NCBI GenBank assembly: GCA_022764365.1
Contig: JALERA010000045.1
Coordinates: forward strand, 1 to 64,000
DNA: 64,000 bases
Reading direction: 5' to 3'
From: CAG-238 sp022764365
Lineage (GTDB): Bacteria > Bacillota > Clostridia > Peptostreptococcales > Anaerovoracaceae
The notes under the pieces are model-generated. The model saw only the letters and a program-made list of their open reading frames with translations, searched no databases and had not been told where the DNA came from. Below are positions 42,666 through 52,071 of the stretch, one piece after another; within the stretch, counting starts at the first letter, position 1; each line of letters opens with the position of its first letter. The position numbers and the translations under genes were made by a program.

Positions 42666-43520
42666 GTGGAGTACACGAAGACCGGGATAAAAGATTTCAA
42701 CCTTGAACATATCTTTGACTGCGGGCAATGCTTTCGCTGGGAAAGGCAGGACGATGGCAGCTACACGGGCGCTGCGATGGGAAAGATCGTCAATATGCGA
42801 TTTGAACCGGAGGGCAGGCTGACGGTCGACAATTGCACGGAAGAGGAATTCACGCGGATTTGGACGCCGTATTTGGATTTGGAAAGAGATTATGCGAAGA
42901 TAAAATGCAGTCTGCAGGGCGAGGAAATCCAAAGGGCCATGAAATACGGATATGGAATCCGGATTCTGAAGCAGGATTTTTGGGAAGCCCTGCTGTCGTT
43001 CATCATATCGCAAAACAACAATATACCGAGAATTAAAGGCTGCATTGAGGCTTTGACACGCTGCTGCGGCGAAAAAATCGGCACATATAAAGGAAAGGAC
43101 CATTATGCGCTGCCCGAGCCGGAAACGCTTGCGAACATGACGCCGGACAAACTGGCGGAGTGCAGGCTGGGCTACAGGGGGCCTTACCTCATCAAAACGG
43201 CACAGAAGGTCTTGGAGAAAGGCGGAGCCGATGCGGCTGAGAAAGAACTCCGAAACTGTGAGACGTTTGAAGAGGTGCAGGAGGCTCTTCGGGAATATCC
43301 CGGGGTCGGTCCCAAGGTCGCAAGCTGTACAGCCCTTTTCGGTCTGGGATTTCTGGATGCTTTCCCGATTGATGTATGGATGCGGCGAGTTATGCATAGA
43401 CTTTATGGTATGGACGAAAAGGATGTACGCAGCATGGAGGATTTTGCCAAGAAAAATTTTGCGCCTTATGGGGGAATCGCACAGCAGTACCTTTTTTATT
43501 ACATACGCGGGCTGCATTGA
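42666..43520 (+). CDS. 8-oxoguanine DNA glycosylase (OGG1-like)
   Basis: A 284-residue base-excision repair enzyme of the HhH-GPD superfamily that removes oxidised guanine. An OGG-type N-terminal beta domain (FDCGQCFRWER) precedes the helix-hairpin-helix YPGVGPKVASC with catalytic Lys217 and the GPD aspartate Asp236 (FPIDVW). The start is GTG at 42666. The GQCFRW motif and length favour the OGG1 group found in Clostridia rather than MutY or Nth; there are no Fe-S cysteines at the end. Confidence 0.92.
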   Translation: MEYTKTGIKDFNLEHIFDCGQCFRWERQDDGSYTGAAMGKIVNMRFEPEGRLTVDNCTEEEFTRIWTPYLDLERDYAKIKCSLQGEEIQRAMKYGYGIRILKQDFWEALLSFIISQNNNIPRIKGCIEALTRCCGEKIGTYKGKDHYALPEPETLANMTPDKLAECRLGYRGPYLIKTAQKVLEKGGADAAEKELRNCETFEEVQEALREYPGVGPKVASCTALFGLGFLDAFPIDVWMRRVMHRLYGMDEKDVRSMEDFAKKNFAPYGGIAQQYLFYYIRGLH

Positions 43521-43562
43521 TTGTTTCACAGAAACTTCACATGCAAAAAAAGCAAGAAAGTA

Positions 43563-43590
43563 TTGACAATTGCGGCAGGATTGCTATAAT
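43563..43590 (+). promoter_or_regulatory. groESL promoter
   Basis: TTGACA (43563-43568) and TATAAT (43585-43590) with a 16-base spacer lie ten bases before a CIRCE operator. Confidence 0.85.
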
Positions 43591-43599
43591 AAAATTATG

Positions 43600-43626
43600 T
43601 TAGCACTCAAAGATACAGAGTGCTAA
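43600..43626 (+). promoter_or_regulatory. CIRCE operator (HrcA binding site)
   Basis: A perfect TTAGCACTC-N9-GAGTGCTAA inverted repeat. HrcA binds it to repress the heat-shock operon, so groESL should be heat-inducible. Confidence 0.98.
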
Positions 43627-43661
43627 GAAACGTAAGAATTACTAAACGGAGGTAATGATAA

Positions 43662-43937
43662 ATGATTGGAATCAAACCATTGGGTGACAGAGTAGTCATC
43701 AAGAAACTTGAAGCAGAAGAGAGAACACAGGGAGGTCTTATCCTCACAAGTGCAGCGAAGGAGAAACCTCAGATGGCAGAAGTTGTAGCCGTAGGACCGG
43801 GAACCAAGGATGTTTCCATGGAAGTGAAACCGGGAGACAAAGTTGTTTTCAGCAAATACGGCGGAACCGAAATTAAGTATCAAGGCGAAGAATACACAAT
43901 TATGAGACAGGATGACATCCTGGCGGTTGTTGAATAG
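43662..43937 (+). CDS. groES: co-chaperonin GroES
   Basis: A 91-residue lid of the GroEL chamber. IKPLGDRVVIKKLEAEERTQ and GGLILTSAAKEKPQ (mobile loop) are typical, as is the end MRQDDILAVVE. GGAGG lies upstream and the gene follows the CIRCE element. Confidence 0.97.
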   Translation: MIGIKPLGDRVVIKKLEAEERTQGGLILTSAAKEKPQMAEVVAVGPGTKDVSMEVKPGDKVVFSKYGGTEIKYQGEEYTIMRQDDILAVVE

Positions 43938-43956
43938 TTGAAAGGGGTGCATAGAA

Positions 43957-45594
43957 ATGGCAAAGGACATTTTTTACGGAGAAGACGCAAGACGCAAACT
44001 GCAGGCGGGCGTTGATAAATTAGCTGATACAGTAAAGATTACATTAGGACCGAAAGGCCGCAATGTTTTAATCAATAAGAGCTTCGGTTCACCGCTCATC
44101 ACCAATGACGGTGTTACAATCGCAAGAGAAATCGAGCTTGAAGATGCAACCGAAAATATGGGCGCACAGGTCGTTAAGGAAGTTGCTTCCAAGACAAACG
44201 ATGTAGCTGGCGACGGTACGACAACAGCAACTCTGCTTGCTCAGATTATCGTAAAAGAAGGATTTAAGAATGTTGCAGCAGGTGCAAACCCTATGGAACT
44301 CAAGAAGGGCATTCAGGGTGCGGTAGATGTTGCGGTCGAAGAAATCGGCAAGATTGCAAAACCGGTTGAAACCAAGGAATCCATCGCACAGGTTGCAGCA
44401 GTTTCCGCAGCGGACGAAAAGATCGGTGAACTGATTGCACAGGCAATGGAAAAGGTAGGCAAAGACGGCGTTATCACAGTAGAAGAATCCAAGAGCCTCG
44501 GCACAACTTTAGATGTTGTGGAAGGCATGCAGTTCGACAGAGGCTATTTATCGGCTTACATGGTTTCCGACACGGAAAAGATGGAAGCGGTTATGGAAAA
44601 TCCATATATCTTAATTACTGACAAGAAGATTGCAAGCATTCAGGAACTGGTTCCGCTGCTTGAACAGATTATGAAGCAGGGACGTAAGCTTCTCATTATC
44701 GCAGAAGATGTGGAAGGCGAGGCTCTTGCAACACTGGTTGTAAATAAACTCAGAGGCGTTATCGATGTTGTTGCGGTAAAGGCTCCGGGATATGGCGAAA
44801 GAAGAAAGGCAATGCTGGAAGATATCGCAGTTCTTACAGGCGGTACTGTTATTGCAACGGATCTTGGCTATGAACTGAACGAAGTGACACTTGACATGCT
44901 TGGAACAGCAGCAACCGTTAAGGTTGACAAGGAAAACACGGTTATCGTATCCGGCGGCGGTTCTTCCGAAGATGTTAAGGCAAGAATTGCAAGTCTCAAG
45001 ATGCAGATTGAAGACACAACTTCCGAATTCGACAAGGAAAAACTTCAGGAAAGACTTGCGAAACTCGCAGGCGGCGTTGCGGTTATCAAGGTCGGCGCAG
45101 CTACCGAAACGGAACTGAAGGAAAGAAAACTCAGAATTGAAGACGCTCTCAACGCAACAAAGGCTGCAGTTGAAGAGGGTATCGTATCCGGCGGCGGAGT
45201 TGCACTCGTAAACACGATTCCGGCTGTGGCAGCATATGTGGACACTCTTTCCGGCGATGTTAAGACAGGTGCTGCGATCATCAAGCGTGCACTGGAAGAA
45301 CCGGTAAGACAGATTGCAGAAAACGCAGGTCTTGAAGGAAGCGTTGTTGTTGCTGAAGTTAAGAAATCCGGCGTAGGCGTTGGTCTGAATGCAGCTACAG
45401 AAGAATATGTAGACATGATTGAAGCAGGTATCGTTGACCCTGCAAAGGTTACAAGAAGCGCACTCCAGAATGCGGCATCTGCATCCGCAATGCTTCTTAC
45501 TACAGAAGCGGGTATCGTAGACATCAAAGAACCGGTACCTCCTGTAGCAATGGGCGGCGGCGCTCCGGGAATGGGCGGCATGGGAATGATGTAA
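43957..45594 (+). CDS. groEL: chaperonin GroEL
   Basis: The 545-residue subunit of the ATP-driven folding chamber. ATP-site motifs VKITLGPKGRNVLI, VAGDGTTTATLLAQ and the conserved SGGGVALVNTI are present, and the C-terminus has the Gly-Gly-Met tail (GAPGMGGMGMM). AAGGGG precedes the start; a strong terminator follows. Confidence 0.98.
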   Translation: MAKDIFYGEDARRKLQAGVDKLADTVKITLGPKGRNVLINKSFGSPLITNDGVTIAREIELEDATENMGAQVVKEVASKTNDVAGDGTTTATLLAQIIVKEGFKNVAAGANPMELKKGIQGAVDVAVEEIGKIAKPVETKESIAQVAAVSAADEKIGELIAQAMEKVGKDGVITVEESKSLGTTLDVVEGMQFDRGYLSAYMVSDTEKMEAVMENPYILITDKKIASIQELVPLLEQIMKQGRKLLIIAEDVEGEALATLVVNKLRGVIDVVAVKAPGYGERRKAMLEDIAVLTGGTVIATDLGYELNEVTLDMLGTAATVKVDKENTVIVSGGGSSEDVKARIASLKMQIEDTTSEFDKEKLQERLAKLAGGVAVIKVGAATETELKERKLRIEDALNATKAAVEEGIVSGGGVALVNTIPAVAAYVDTLSGDVKTGAAIIKRALEEPVRQIAENAGLEGSVVVAEVKKSGVGVGLNAATEEYVDMIEAGIVDPAKVTRSALQNAASASAMLLTTEAGIVDIKEPVPPVAMGGGAPGMGGMGMM

Positions 45595-45616
45595 TCCCTA
45601 TCGAATCCCTGATATT

Positions 45617-45657
45617 TAATCGGCAGAATCTTTTCGGAAGATTTTGCCGATTTTTTT
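45617..45657 (+). terminator. groESL terminator
   Basis: AATCGGCAGAATCTT and AAGATTTTGCCGATT pair in a 15-base stem with one wobble and a TTCGG loop, followed by T7. Confidence 0.93.
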
Positions 45658-45667
45658 ATTTTTTGTG

Positions 45668-45699
45668 TTGACAAAGCAGGAAAGTAGTGCTAGTATAAT
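45668..45699 (+). promoter_or_regulatory. promoter of cysK
   Basis: TTGACA (45668-45673) is 17 bases from TAGTAT (45691-45696) and 20 from TATAAT (45694-45699). The TGC before TAGTAT suggests an extended -10. A 90-base leader follows, with no clear T-box or S-box. Confidence 0.55.
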
Positions 45700-45783
45700 A
45701 CCTATAAAACAGATAGGCTTTGTGGGGAATAAAAAACCACTGCGGAATAAATATGAATTATGATGAAAAAAGGAGATGTAAAA

Positions 45784-46713
45784 ATGAAAGCATACGAAAG
45801 AATTACAGATTTAATCGGCGGAACACCGCTGCTCAAGCTGAACCATATTATAGGGGACGAAGAAACCCAGGCCGAAGTTTACGGCAAATTGGAATATTTC
45901 AATCCTGCGGGAAGCGTCAAGGACAGAATTGCAAGAGCGATGATTGACGATGCCGAGAAGTCGGGAGCTTTAAAGCCGGGTGCGGTTATCATCGAACCAA
46001 CCAGCGGAAATACCGGAATCGGTCTGGCATCGGTTGCTGCTTCCAGAGGGTATAAGATTATTCTGACGATGCCGGAAACGATGAGCATTGAACGCCGCAA
46101 TCTTTTGAAGGCATACGGTGCAGAACTTGTATTGACAGACGGCGCAAAAGGAATGAAGGGAGCAATTGCGAAGGCAGAAGAACTCGCCAAGGAAACTCCG
46201 GGAAGCTTCATTCCGAGTCAGTTCACAAATCCGGCAAATCCATCGGCTCATAAGGCGTCCACAGGTCCCGAAATCTGGGAAGACACAGACGGAAAGGTTG
46301 ATATCTTTGTTGCCGGAGTCGGAACAGGCGGAACGCTTTCCGGCGTAGGAGAATACCTGAAGAGCAAGAATCCGGATGTCAAAGTGGTTGCCGTTGAACC
46401 GGCAGGCTCTCCGGTTCTTTCAAAGGGAACTCCGGGCCCGCACAAGATTCAGGGAATCGGTGCCGGATTCGTTCCGGATACGCTCAATACAAAGATTTAT
46501 GATGAAATCATTATAGTGGAAAACGAAGACGCTTTCGAAACCGGAAGAACGCTTGCAAGAAAAGGCGGTGTGCTCGTTGGAATCTCATCCGGTGCAGCCG
46601 TTTATGCGGCGGCGCAGCTTGCAAAACGCCCAGAAAACAAAGGCAAGGTGATTGTAGCACTTCTGCCGGATACCGGAGAAAGATACCTCTCCACTCCGAT
46701 GTTTGCTGAATAA
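45784..46713 (+). CDS. cysK: cysteine synthase (O-acetylserine sulfhydrylase)
   Basis: Makes cysteine from O-acetylserine and sulfide using PLP. The PLP lysine is Lys46 (FNPAGSVKDRIA), substrate loop TSGNTG at 73-78, and the phosphate-binding GTGGTLSGVG near 180. The length of 309 residues is typical. The start at 45784 follows AAAGGAG; an ATG 24 bases upstream is possible. The next gene is an Rrf2-type regulator, an arrangement that recalls CymR control of cysteine genes in Firmicutes. Confidence 0.96.
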   Translation: MKAYERITDLIGGTPLLKLNHIIGDEETQAEVYGKLEYFNPAGSVKDRIARAMIDDAEKSGALKPGAVIIEPTSGNTGIGLASVAASRGYKIILTMPETMSIERRNLLKAYGAELVLTDGAKGMKGAIAKAEELAKETPGSFIPSQFTNPANPSAHKASTGPEIWEDTDGKVDIFVAGVGTGGTLSGVGEYLKSKNPDVKVVAVEPAGSPVLSKGTPGPHKIQGIGAGFVPDTLNTKIYDEIIIVENEDAFETGRTLARKGGVLVGISSGAAVYAAAQLAKRPENKGKVIVALLPDTGERYLSTPMFAE

Positions 46714-46848
46714 TATCGGCCGCACATTTTGAATCGTATCGGTCTCCTGCTTGAAAACCTAGCATTTTCATGGTATTATGTAGGTTATAGGGCAGGAGGC
46801 TTTTTGTATGAAAAGTTTTGTGTGCCGGCGCACAAGAGGAGGTGCAGA

Positions 46849-47286
46849 ATGAAGATTTCCACGAAAGGGCGCTATGCGCTCAGAATGATGATAGATTTGG
46901 CGGAGCATCAGAGCGAGGCTTTCGTTTCACTGAAAGATATTGCGGCGCGGCAGGGAATTTCAAAAAAATATCTGGAGCAGATTATTCCGATTCTGAACCG
47001 TTCGGATTTTCTGCAGGCAAACCGAGGCGCACAGGGAGGCTATCGGCTTGCAAAAGCACCGAGTGCCTATACGGTAAAAGATATCCTTGAACTGACGGAG
47101 GGCAGTCTTGCGCCTGTTGCGTGTCTGGATACAACGCCCGTGGGCTGCGACCGCAGCGAGTTTTGCGTGACACTGCCGCTATGGAAAGGCCTTCGTGATG
47201 CAATCGAAAACTATCTTGAAGGAATCACGCTGCAGGACCTGCTTGACCGGCAGACGGAAATGTATTCCAACAATTATATGATATAA
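46849..47286 (+). CDS. Rrf2 family transcriptional regulator with three cysteines
   Basis: A 145-residue winged-helix regulator (MKISTKGRYALRMM, recognition helix around ISKKYLEQI, wing GAQGGYRLAKAP). Cys92, Cys100 and Cys106 in CLDTTPVGCDRSEFC are spaced as in Fe-S-binding IscR/NsrR relatives. CymR-type cysteine regulators generally lack this set, so an iron-sulfur sensor is the better guess, though cysK next door hints at sulfur control. The start at 46849 has AGAGGAGG; the upstream in-frame codons include the cysK downstream region. Confidence 0.88.
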   Translation: MKISTKGRYALRMMIDLAEHQSEAFVSLKDIAARQGISKKYLEQIIPILNRSDFLQANRGAQGGYRLAKAPSAYTVKDILELTEGSLAPVACLDTTPVGCDRSEFCVTLPLWKGLRDAIENYLEGITLQDLLDRQTEMYSNNYMI

Positions 47287-47328
47287 TTGCAAAGTTCTTA
47301 ATAATTCTGCTAAGATTCTGTAAAGATA

Positions 47329-47356
47329 TTGCAAAATTTTCAGTATAAGATATAAT
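47329..47356 (+). promoter_or_regulatory. promoter of the phospholipid cassette
   Basis: TTGCAA (47329-47334) and TATAAT (47351-47356) are 16 bases apart, just before the PAP2-family gene. Confidence 0.65.
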
Positions 47357-47370
47357 ATAAGGGAGTAAAA

Positions 47371-48087
47371 TTGGATAAAGTGATGAAAAATGTAGAAAAA
47401 TTGATTCCGAAATATGCAGTTATCTCACTGGTCTTTTGCTTCGTATGGAACTGCTTTGTCTACTGGACAACGCAGTTTTTATGTGCGGGGCGCAGACACT
47501 TTGATTTGACGACGGATTTTGACAGGTGGGTTCCCGTTCAATCGTGGTGGGTCTTGATTTATGTGGCGAGTTTTGCCTTCTGGGTCATCTGCTACATCTT
47601 GATTGCGCGCTTCAACGACAGGGAATTCTGGTTCCGGTTCGTGACGGCAGATCTCCTTTCCAGGACAATCTGCGGAGTTGTTTTCGTCGTTTTTCCGACC
47701 ATGAACACAAGACCGGTACTCGAGATGAACTCGGTTTTTGACTGGATGCTGTCGGTGATTTACAAGCTGGATCTGCCGTACAATCTGTTTCCGTCGATAC
47801 ATTGTATCATCAGCCTGCTTTGTTTCCTGGGGCTTATGAAAACGGACAAAATGAACCGGGTGGCGAAGGGAGGTGTGCTGGTTTTTGCGCTGCTGATTTT
47901 CGCATCGACGCAATTCACCAAGCAGCACTACATCTCGGATGTCATAAGCGGGGTGGTGCTTGTGCTGCTTTGCTATGGTATCGCAATGAAAACGGATATC
48001 GCAAGACCGGTAAGAAAGGTGTTTGAGAGGATTAACGAGAAAGTGTTCGGGGATGCATATGAAGAAAAAGAAGAAAGTACTGTTTAA
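47371..48087 (+). CDS. PAP2-family membrane phosphatase
   Basis: A 238-residue membrane protein with about six helices. The PAP2 active-site pieces PSIHCIISLLCFLG (motif 2 with its His) and STQFTKQHYISDVISGVVL (motif 3 His and Asp) are visible; motif 1 is weak. It would remove phosphate from a lipid such as phosphatidic acid or an undecaprenyl carrier. The start is TTG at 47371 with GGGAG five bases before it; ATG at 47383 is the alternative. First gene of a four-gene lipid cassette. Confidence 0.82.
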   Translation: MDKVMKNVEKLIPKYAVISLVFCFVWNCFVYWTTQFLCAGRRHFDLTTDFDRWVPVQSWWVLIYVASFAFWVICYILIARFNDREFWFRFVTADLLSRTICGVVFVVFPTMNTRPVLEMNSVFDWMLSVIYKLDLPYNLFPSIHCIISLLCFLGLMKTDKMNRVAKGGVLVFALLIFASTQFTKQHYISDVISGVVLVLLCYGIAMKTDIARPVRKVFERINEKVFGDAYEEKEESTV

Positions 48088-49114
48088 TTTTATATTTTTG
48101 ACGCTCTGTATCGGCCTGACGGTTTACTATGTGTTTCGCGGAGAGGATTTTTCCGAGGTTGCCGAATATATCGAGCATGCCAAAGGTCCGGAGTGGCTGG
48201 TTGGAATCCTGCTGGTGTTTGCGTTTATATTAAGCGAATCAGTGATTATTTTCTACTTGATGGGGACCTTGAAAGAAAAACCGAAACTTTCGCACTGTTG
48301 TTTATATTCCTTTGTTGGGTTTTTCTTTAGTCTGGTGACGCCGACGGCTTCCGGAGGACAGCCCATGCAGCTCGTTTTTATGAACAAGGACAAGCTTTCG
48401 GCGCATGTTTCCACGATTACGTTAATGATTGTTACAATCGCATATAAGGCGGTTTTGGTGCTTTTGGGTCTGTTTGTCTTGATTTTCAGACCTGCAGTTG
48501 AACTCAGGCTGCTGCGCCCGGCAATGCCGTGGGTGTATCTGGGGCTGGTGCTGAATGTGATTTGCGTAGCTTTTATGCTTGCCGTGGTATGGTCGCCGGA
48601 AATCATGAAAAGCCTGGTGCAGTGGTTTGTCGGGATTATGCGTAAACATCTGCATAAGAGCGGAAAGCAGGAAAAGCTGGAGAGACTGGAGGCAAAGGCC
48701 ATCCGCTACATGGACGGATACAAGGAAACTTCGGTGTATGTCCGCCGGCATAAGCAGGTGAGCCTGAATGTGCTTGGGATTACCTTGGTGCAGCGCTGTC
48801 TGCTGTTTGCGGTTACCTATGTGGTTTTGCGCTCATTCGGGATTCACAGCCTTGGACTTGCGGATGTAATCGTTTTGCAGGGTGCGATTTCGCTGGCGGT
48901 CGATATGCTTCCGCTGCCGGGAGGTCTTGGCATCAGCGAACATTTATTTCAATTGATATTTTTGCCGGTATGCGGAGCGGGGTTAATCACGCCGGCGATG
49001 ATTATAAGCAGGGGTTTGAGTTTTTATGCGCAGTTATTGATTAGTGCGGTCTTCACCGCGGTGGCGTATATCCTGATATTTGGGAGGAGAGAGAAAAATG
49101 ATAGGATTTTATAA
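48059..49114 (+). CDS. lysylphosphatidylglycerol synthase TM region family protein (flippase-like)
   Basis: A 351-residue membrane protein with about eight helices of the UPF0104/LPG_synthase_TM family. The family block GFFFSLVTPTASGGQPMQLVFMN is at about 86-108 and LPGGLGISEHLF near the end. It lacks the soluble lysyl-transferase domain of MprF, so it is more likely a lipid flippase or translocase. It overlaps the upstream gene by 29 bases and pssA by 17. The start at 48059 is preferred; 48053 is possible. Confidence 0.82.
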   Translation: MKKKKKVLFNFIFLTLCIGLTVYYVFRGEDFSEVAEYIEHAKGPEWLVGILLVFAFILSESVIIFYLMGTLKEKPKLSHCCLYSFVGFFFSLVTPTASGGQPMQLVFMNKDKLSAHVSTITLMIVTIAYKAVLVLLGLFVLIFRPAVELRLLRPAMPWVYLGLVLNVICVAFMLAVVWSPEIMKSLVQWFVGIMRKHLHKSGKQEKLERLEAKAIRYMDGYKETSVYVRRHKQVSLNVLGITLVQRCLLFAVTYVVLRSFGIHSLGLADVIVLQGAISLAVDMLPLPGGLGISEHLFQLIFLPVCGAGLITPAMIISRGLSFYAQLLISAVFTAVAYILIFGRREKNDRIL

Positions 49115-49751
49115 TTATACGGTAATACTTACATACATGAGCCTGATTTCGGCGATTACGGGAATGACGTTTGCACATGCGGGGATGTTCGGAGCGGCAA
49201 TATTCTGTCTCGCACTTTCGGGCTTTTTCGATATGTTTGACGGCAAGGTCGCTCGCAGGAAGAAGGACCGAACCGATGACGAAAAGCTCTTCGGCATTCA
49301 GCTCGACTCGCTTTGCGATGTGGTTGCTTTCGGGGCTTTTCCGGCATACCTGTGCTACTGCATGGGCGTCCAGGGCAGACTGGGATTTCTGGCAATCATT
49401 TTTTATTCGATCTGCGGCGTGATCCGGCTTGCGTACTTCAATGTGATTGAGACAAACAACTTTTTCTCGGAAGAGGAACACGAAAAAGTGTATTATGGAC
49501 TTCCGATTACCTCCGCGGCAGTGATTTTTCCGCTCGTATACCTTTTGAGAGGGATTTTTACGACGGCTACATATAATGCGATTCTGACGGTTCTGCTTTT
49601 CGGAGTGGGAATGCTTTTCATATCGAACTTCAAGCTCAGAAAACCAAGCAATAAACTGCTTCTGCTCATCTGTGTGGTTGTTGCGGCAGCATTGGTATTT
49701 ATCTATGTAAATCAGGGCTGGAGTCAGCCGGGAGTATATCATGGAATGTAA
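49098..49751 (+). CDS. pssA: CDP-diacylglycerol-serine O-phosphatidyltransferase
   Basis: Makes phosphatidylserine from CDP-diacylglycerol and serine. The CDP-alcohol signature DGKVARRKKDR with GIQLDSLCDVVAFG lies at about 49-78, with membrane helices on both sides. The length of 217 residues fits the Gram-positive form. The start at 49098 follows GGAGG. It overlaps psd by 11 bases, supporting a PS-to-PE pathway. Confidence 0.93.
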   Translation: MIGFYNYTVILTYMSLISAITGMTFAHAGMFGAAIFCLALSGFFDMFDGKVARRKKDRTDDEKLFGIQLDSLCDVVAFGAFPAYLCYCMGVQGRLGFLAIIFYSICGVIRLAYFNVIETNNFFSEEEHEKVYYGLPITSAAVIFPLVYLLRGIFTTATYNAILTVLLFGVGMLFISNFKLRKPSNKLLLLICVVVAAALVFIYVNQGWSQPGVYHGM

Positions 49752-50610
49752 AGACAGAAAAGGAATGCCTGTGCCAAGCGACGCGCAGCAGGATGCCGTT
49801 CTCAGAAAACTGTACGGCACAGCCGGCGGACGGATGGCGCTTAAAGTTCTGGTAAGACCGTGGGTAAGCCGGTTCGGGGGAGCGGTTTTGTCCTCGGGCA
49901 TATCAAAACTTGCAATTCCGGGATTCGTAAAGAAAAACGGCATTGACATGCGCCAGTACGAGCACAGAAGATACAAATCCTATAATGACTTCTTTACGCG
50001 CAGGATAAGAAAGGGCATGCGTCCCGTGGAACAGGAGCCGGCCGGTTTCATCGCTCCGTGTGACAGCAGACTGACAGTGCATGAGATCTGCGACGGCGCG
50101 ACTTTTCATATAAAGAACACGCAGTATACCATGCACAGTCTTTTTCGCGACAGCAAGCTGGCGGACGAATACCGCGGCGGTCTGCTGCTTTTGTTCAGAC
50201 TCACGGTAGACGATTACCACCGGTACTGTTATGCGGATAACGGAACCAAGAGCTGCGATACCTACATAAACGGCGTTTTTCACACGGTGAACCCGTTCGC
50301 GGGACAAATTTTTCCAATCTATAAGGAAAACAGCCGTTGTTATTGCACGCTCGAAACCGAAAATTTCGGGAAGCTGCTCCACATGGAAGTGGGAGCACTT
50401 ATGGTCGGCAAAATCGTAAACTACCACAAGCACGGCGGATTCTCTTTTAAACGCGGACAGGAGAAGGGCCGCTTTGAATTCGGCGGCTCGACAGTCATCC
50501 TCTGCGTCAAGAAAGATGTCCTGCGGGTAGATGAGGATATTCTGACAAACAGCAGGGAAGGAATCGAAACGAAGGTCCGCATGGGCGAGAAGATCGGGGA
50601 AAGGGTATGA
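49741..50610 (+). CDS. psd: phosphatidylserine decarboxylase
   Basis: A 289-residue proenzyme that turns phosphatidylserine into phosphatidylethanolamine. The catalytic Asp-His region (APCDSRLTVHEICD and VDDYHRYCYADNG) and the self-cleavage site GGST near residue 250 (FEFGGSTVILCVKKD) are present; cleavage before that serine would give the pyruvoyl group. The site reads GGST rather than the LGST of enterobacteria, as in other Firmicutes. It ends the lipid cassette. Confidence 0.93.
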   Translation: MECKDRKGMPVPSDAQQDAVLRKLYGTAGGRMALKVLVRPWVSRFGGAVLSSGISKLAIPGFVKKNGIDMRQYEHRRYKSYNDFFTRRIRKGMRPVEQEPAGFIAPCDSRLTVHEICDGATFHIKNTQYTMHSLFRDSKLADEYRGGLLLLFRLTVDDYHRYCYADNGTKSCDTYINGVFHTVNPFAGQIFPIYKENSRCYCTLETENFGKLLHMEVGALMVGKIVNYHKHGGFSFKRGQEKGRFEFGGSTVILCVKKDVLRVDEDILTNSREGIETKVRMGEKIGERV

Positions 50611-50686
50611 TTGCTATTCGTGTCGAATAGTGTAAAAATATAAAAAATATTCATGTAAAATAGTGCGAAAATATAATAAAAAATCG

Positions 50687-50715
50687 TTGATTTTAACACG
50701 AAAGTTAGTTATACT
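50687..50715 (+). promoter_or_regulatory. promoter of the DUF4143 ATPase gene
   Basis: TTGATT (50687-50692) and TATACT (50710-50715) are 17 bases apart. Just before, CTATTCG-TGT-CGAATAG (50613-50629) forms a small hairpin after psd. Confidence 0.6.
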
Positions 50716-50744
50716 ATAATCAGAACCTTTGAGGAGGTCTGATT

Positions 50745-52040
50745 ATGTACAGAAAGATTATGCGCTTCTTAGAAGTATGGAGAAAAGATGAACACCGCAA
50801 ACCTCTTGTTTTGCAGGGAGCAAGACAGGTCGGAAAGACTTATTCCGTTCTGGAGTTTGGACGTACCCGCTATGAGAATGTAGCGTATTTCAATTTTGAA
50901 ACCAATCCGAAACTGAATGAGACCTTTGAGGAAAACATCAGCCCCGATTATCTGATACCGATTTTGTCCCATATTGCGGGACAGACGATTGTAAAGGAAA
51001 AGACGCTGATTGTTTTCGATGAGGTGCATCTTTGCGAAAGGGCATTGACTTCACTCAAATACTTTTGTGAGAACGCGCCGGAGTATCACATTATCGCTCT
51101 CGGCAGTCTGCTCGGTGTTGCGGTCAACAGGGCCCAGTTCTCTTTCCCAGTCGGGAAAGTCGATATGAAAACGCTTTATCCGATGGATATGGAAGAATTT
51201 ATGCTTGCTCTCGGTGAGGAGACCCTTGTAGAAGAGATAAAAAAGTCCTTCGATACCGATACGCCGCTGCCGATGGCTTTGCACGAAACCGCAATGCAGC
51301 TCTATCGGCAGTATCTTGTGGTCGGCGGCATGCCGGAGTGCGTGATGCAGTTCGCGCAGACAAAAGATTACATTCTTGTCCGCCATACGCAGGACACGAT
51401 ACTTGCAAGCTATCTCAATGATATGAGCAAATATAATAATTTAAATGAAATCAAGAAAACCAGACTGGCCTACGATAACATTACAGTTCAGCTTTCAAAG
51501 AAAAATACCCGCTTTCAATATAAGCTGATAAAGAAAGGCGGGCGGGCTTCCGAATTTGAAAATGCAATCGAATGGCTTTGCCTGTCCGGCATCGTGTCGC
51601 AGGTCTACAAGGTAGAGCAGATCAAAAAGCCGCTTGAAAACTACCGGGATATTGATGCATTTAAGATTTATGTATCCGATTTGGGACTGCTTTGTGCCAA
51701 GAAAGATCTGGCGGCTGACGATATTCTCTACGAGACGCCGGAAATCAATGATTTCAAGGGCGGGATGGCAGAAAACTATGTCAATGTGCAGCTTTCCATC
51801 AACGGCTATCGCACTTACTACTGGCAGTCCGAGCGTGGCGCGGAAATAGATTTTATCATTCAGCGCAGCGGAAAACTGATTCCGATTGAGGTAAAATCCG
51901 CCGATAATACCAAAGCCAAGAGCCTGAAGGTTTATATGGATGTTTATAAGCCTGCATACGCAATCAAACTTTCCGCTAGAAACTTCGGCTTCGAGGATGA
52001 TAAGAAAATTGTTCCTCTATATGCGGCATTTTGTATCTAA
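50745..52040 (+). CDS. AAA ATPase with DUF4143 domain
   Basis: A 431-residue protein: an N-terminal AAA_14 ATPase with Walker A LQGARQVGKTYSVLEFG (about 22-38) and Walker B TLIVFDEVHLCER, then a C-terminal DUF4143 region with a PD-(D/E)XK-like core (RGAEIDFIIQ and IPIEVKSADNTKAKSL). Such genes are common, often horizontally transferred and of unknown function. It has its own promoter and terminator and stands apart from its neighbours. Confidence 0.88.
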   Translation: MYRKIMRFLEVWRKDEHRKPLVLQGARQVGKTYSVLEFGRTRYENVAYFNFETNPKLNETFEENISPDYLIPILSHIAGQTIVKEKTLIVFDEVHLCERALTSLKYFCENAPEYHIIALGSLLGVAVNRAQFSFPVGKVDMKTLYPMDMEEFMLALGEETLVEEIKKSFDTDTPLPMALHETAMQLYRQYLVVGGMPECVMQFAQTKDYILVRHTQDTILASYLNDMSKYNNLNEIKKTRLAYDNITVQLSKKNTRFQYKLIKKGGRASEFENAIEWLCLSGIVSQVYKVEQIKKPLENYRDIDAFKIYVSDLGLLCAKKDLAADDILYETPEINDFKGGMAENYVNVQLSINGYRTYYWQSERGAEIDFIIQRSGKLIPIEVKSADNTKAKSLKVYMDVYKPAYAIKLSARNFGFEDDKKIVPLYAAFCI

Positions 52041-52071
52041 AAAAGAATGAACGATTGCGCACAAAGAAAAT

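Noticed and set aside
43600..43626. Terminator reading of the inverted repeat before groES
   Set aside because: It is an exact CIRCE operator placed just after a consensus promoter, with no T-run.
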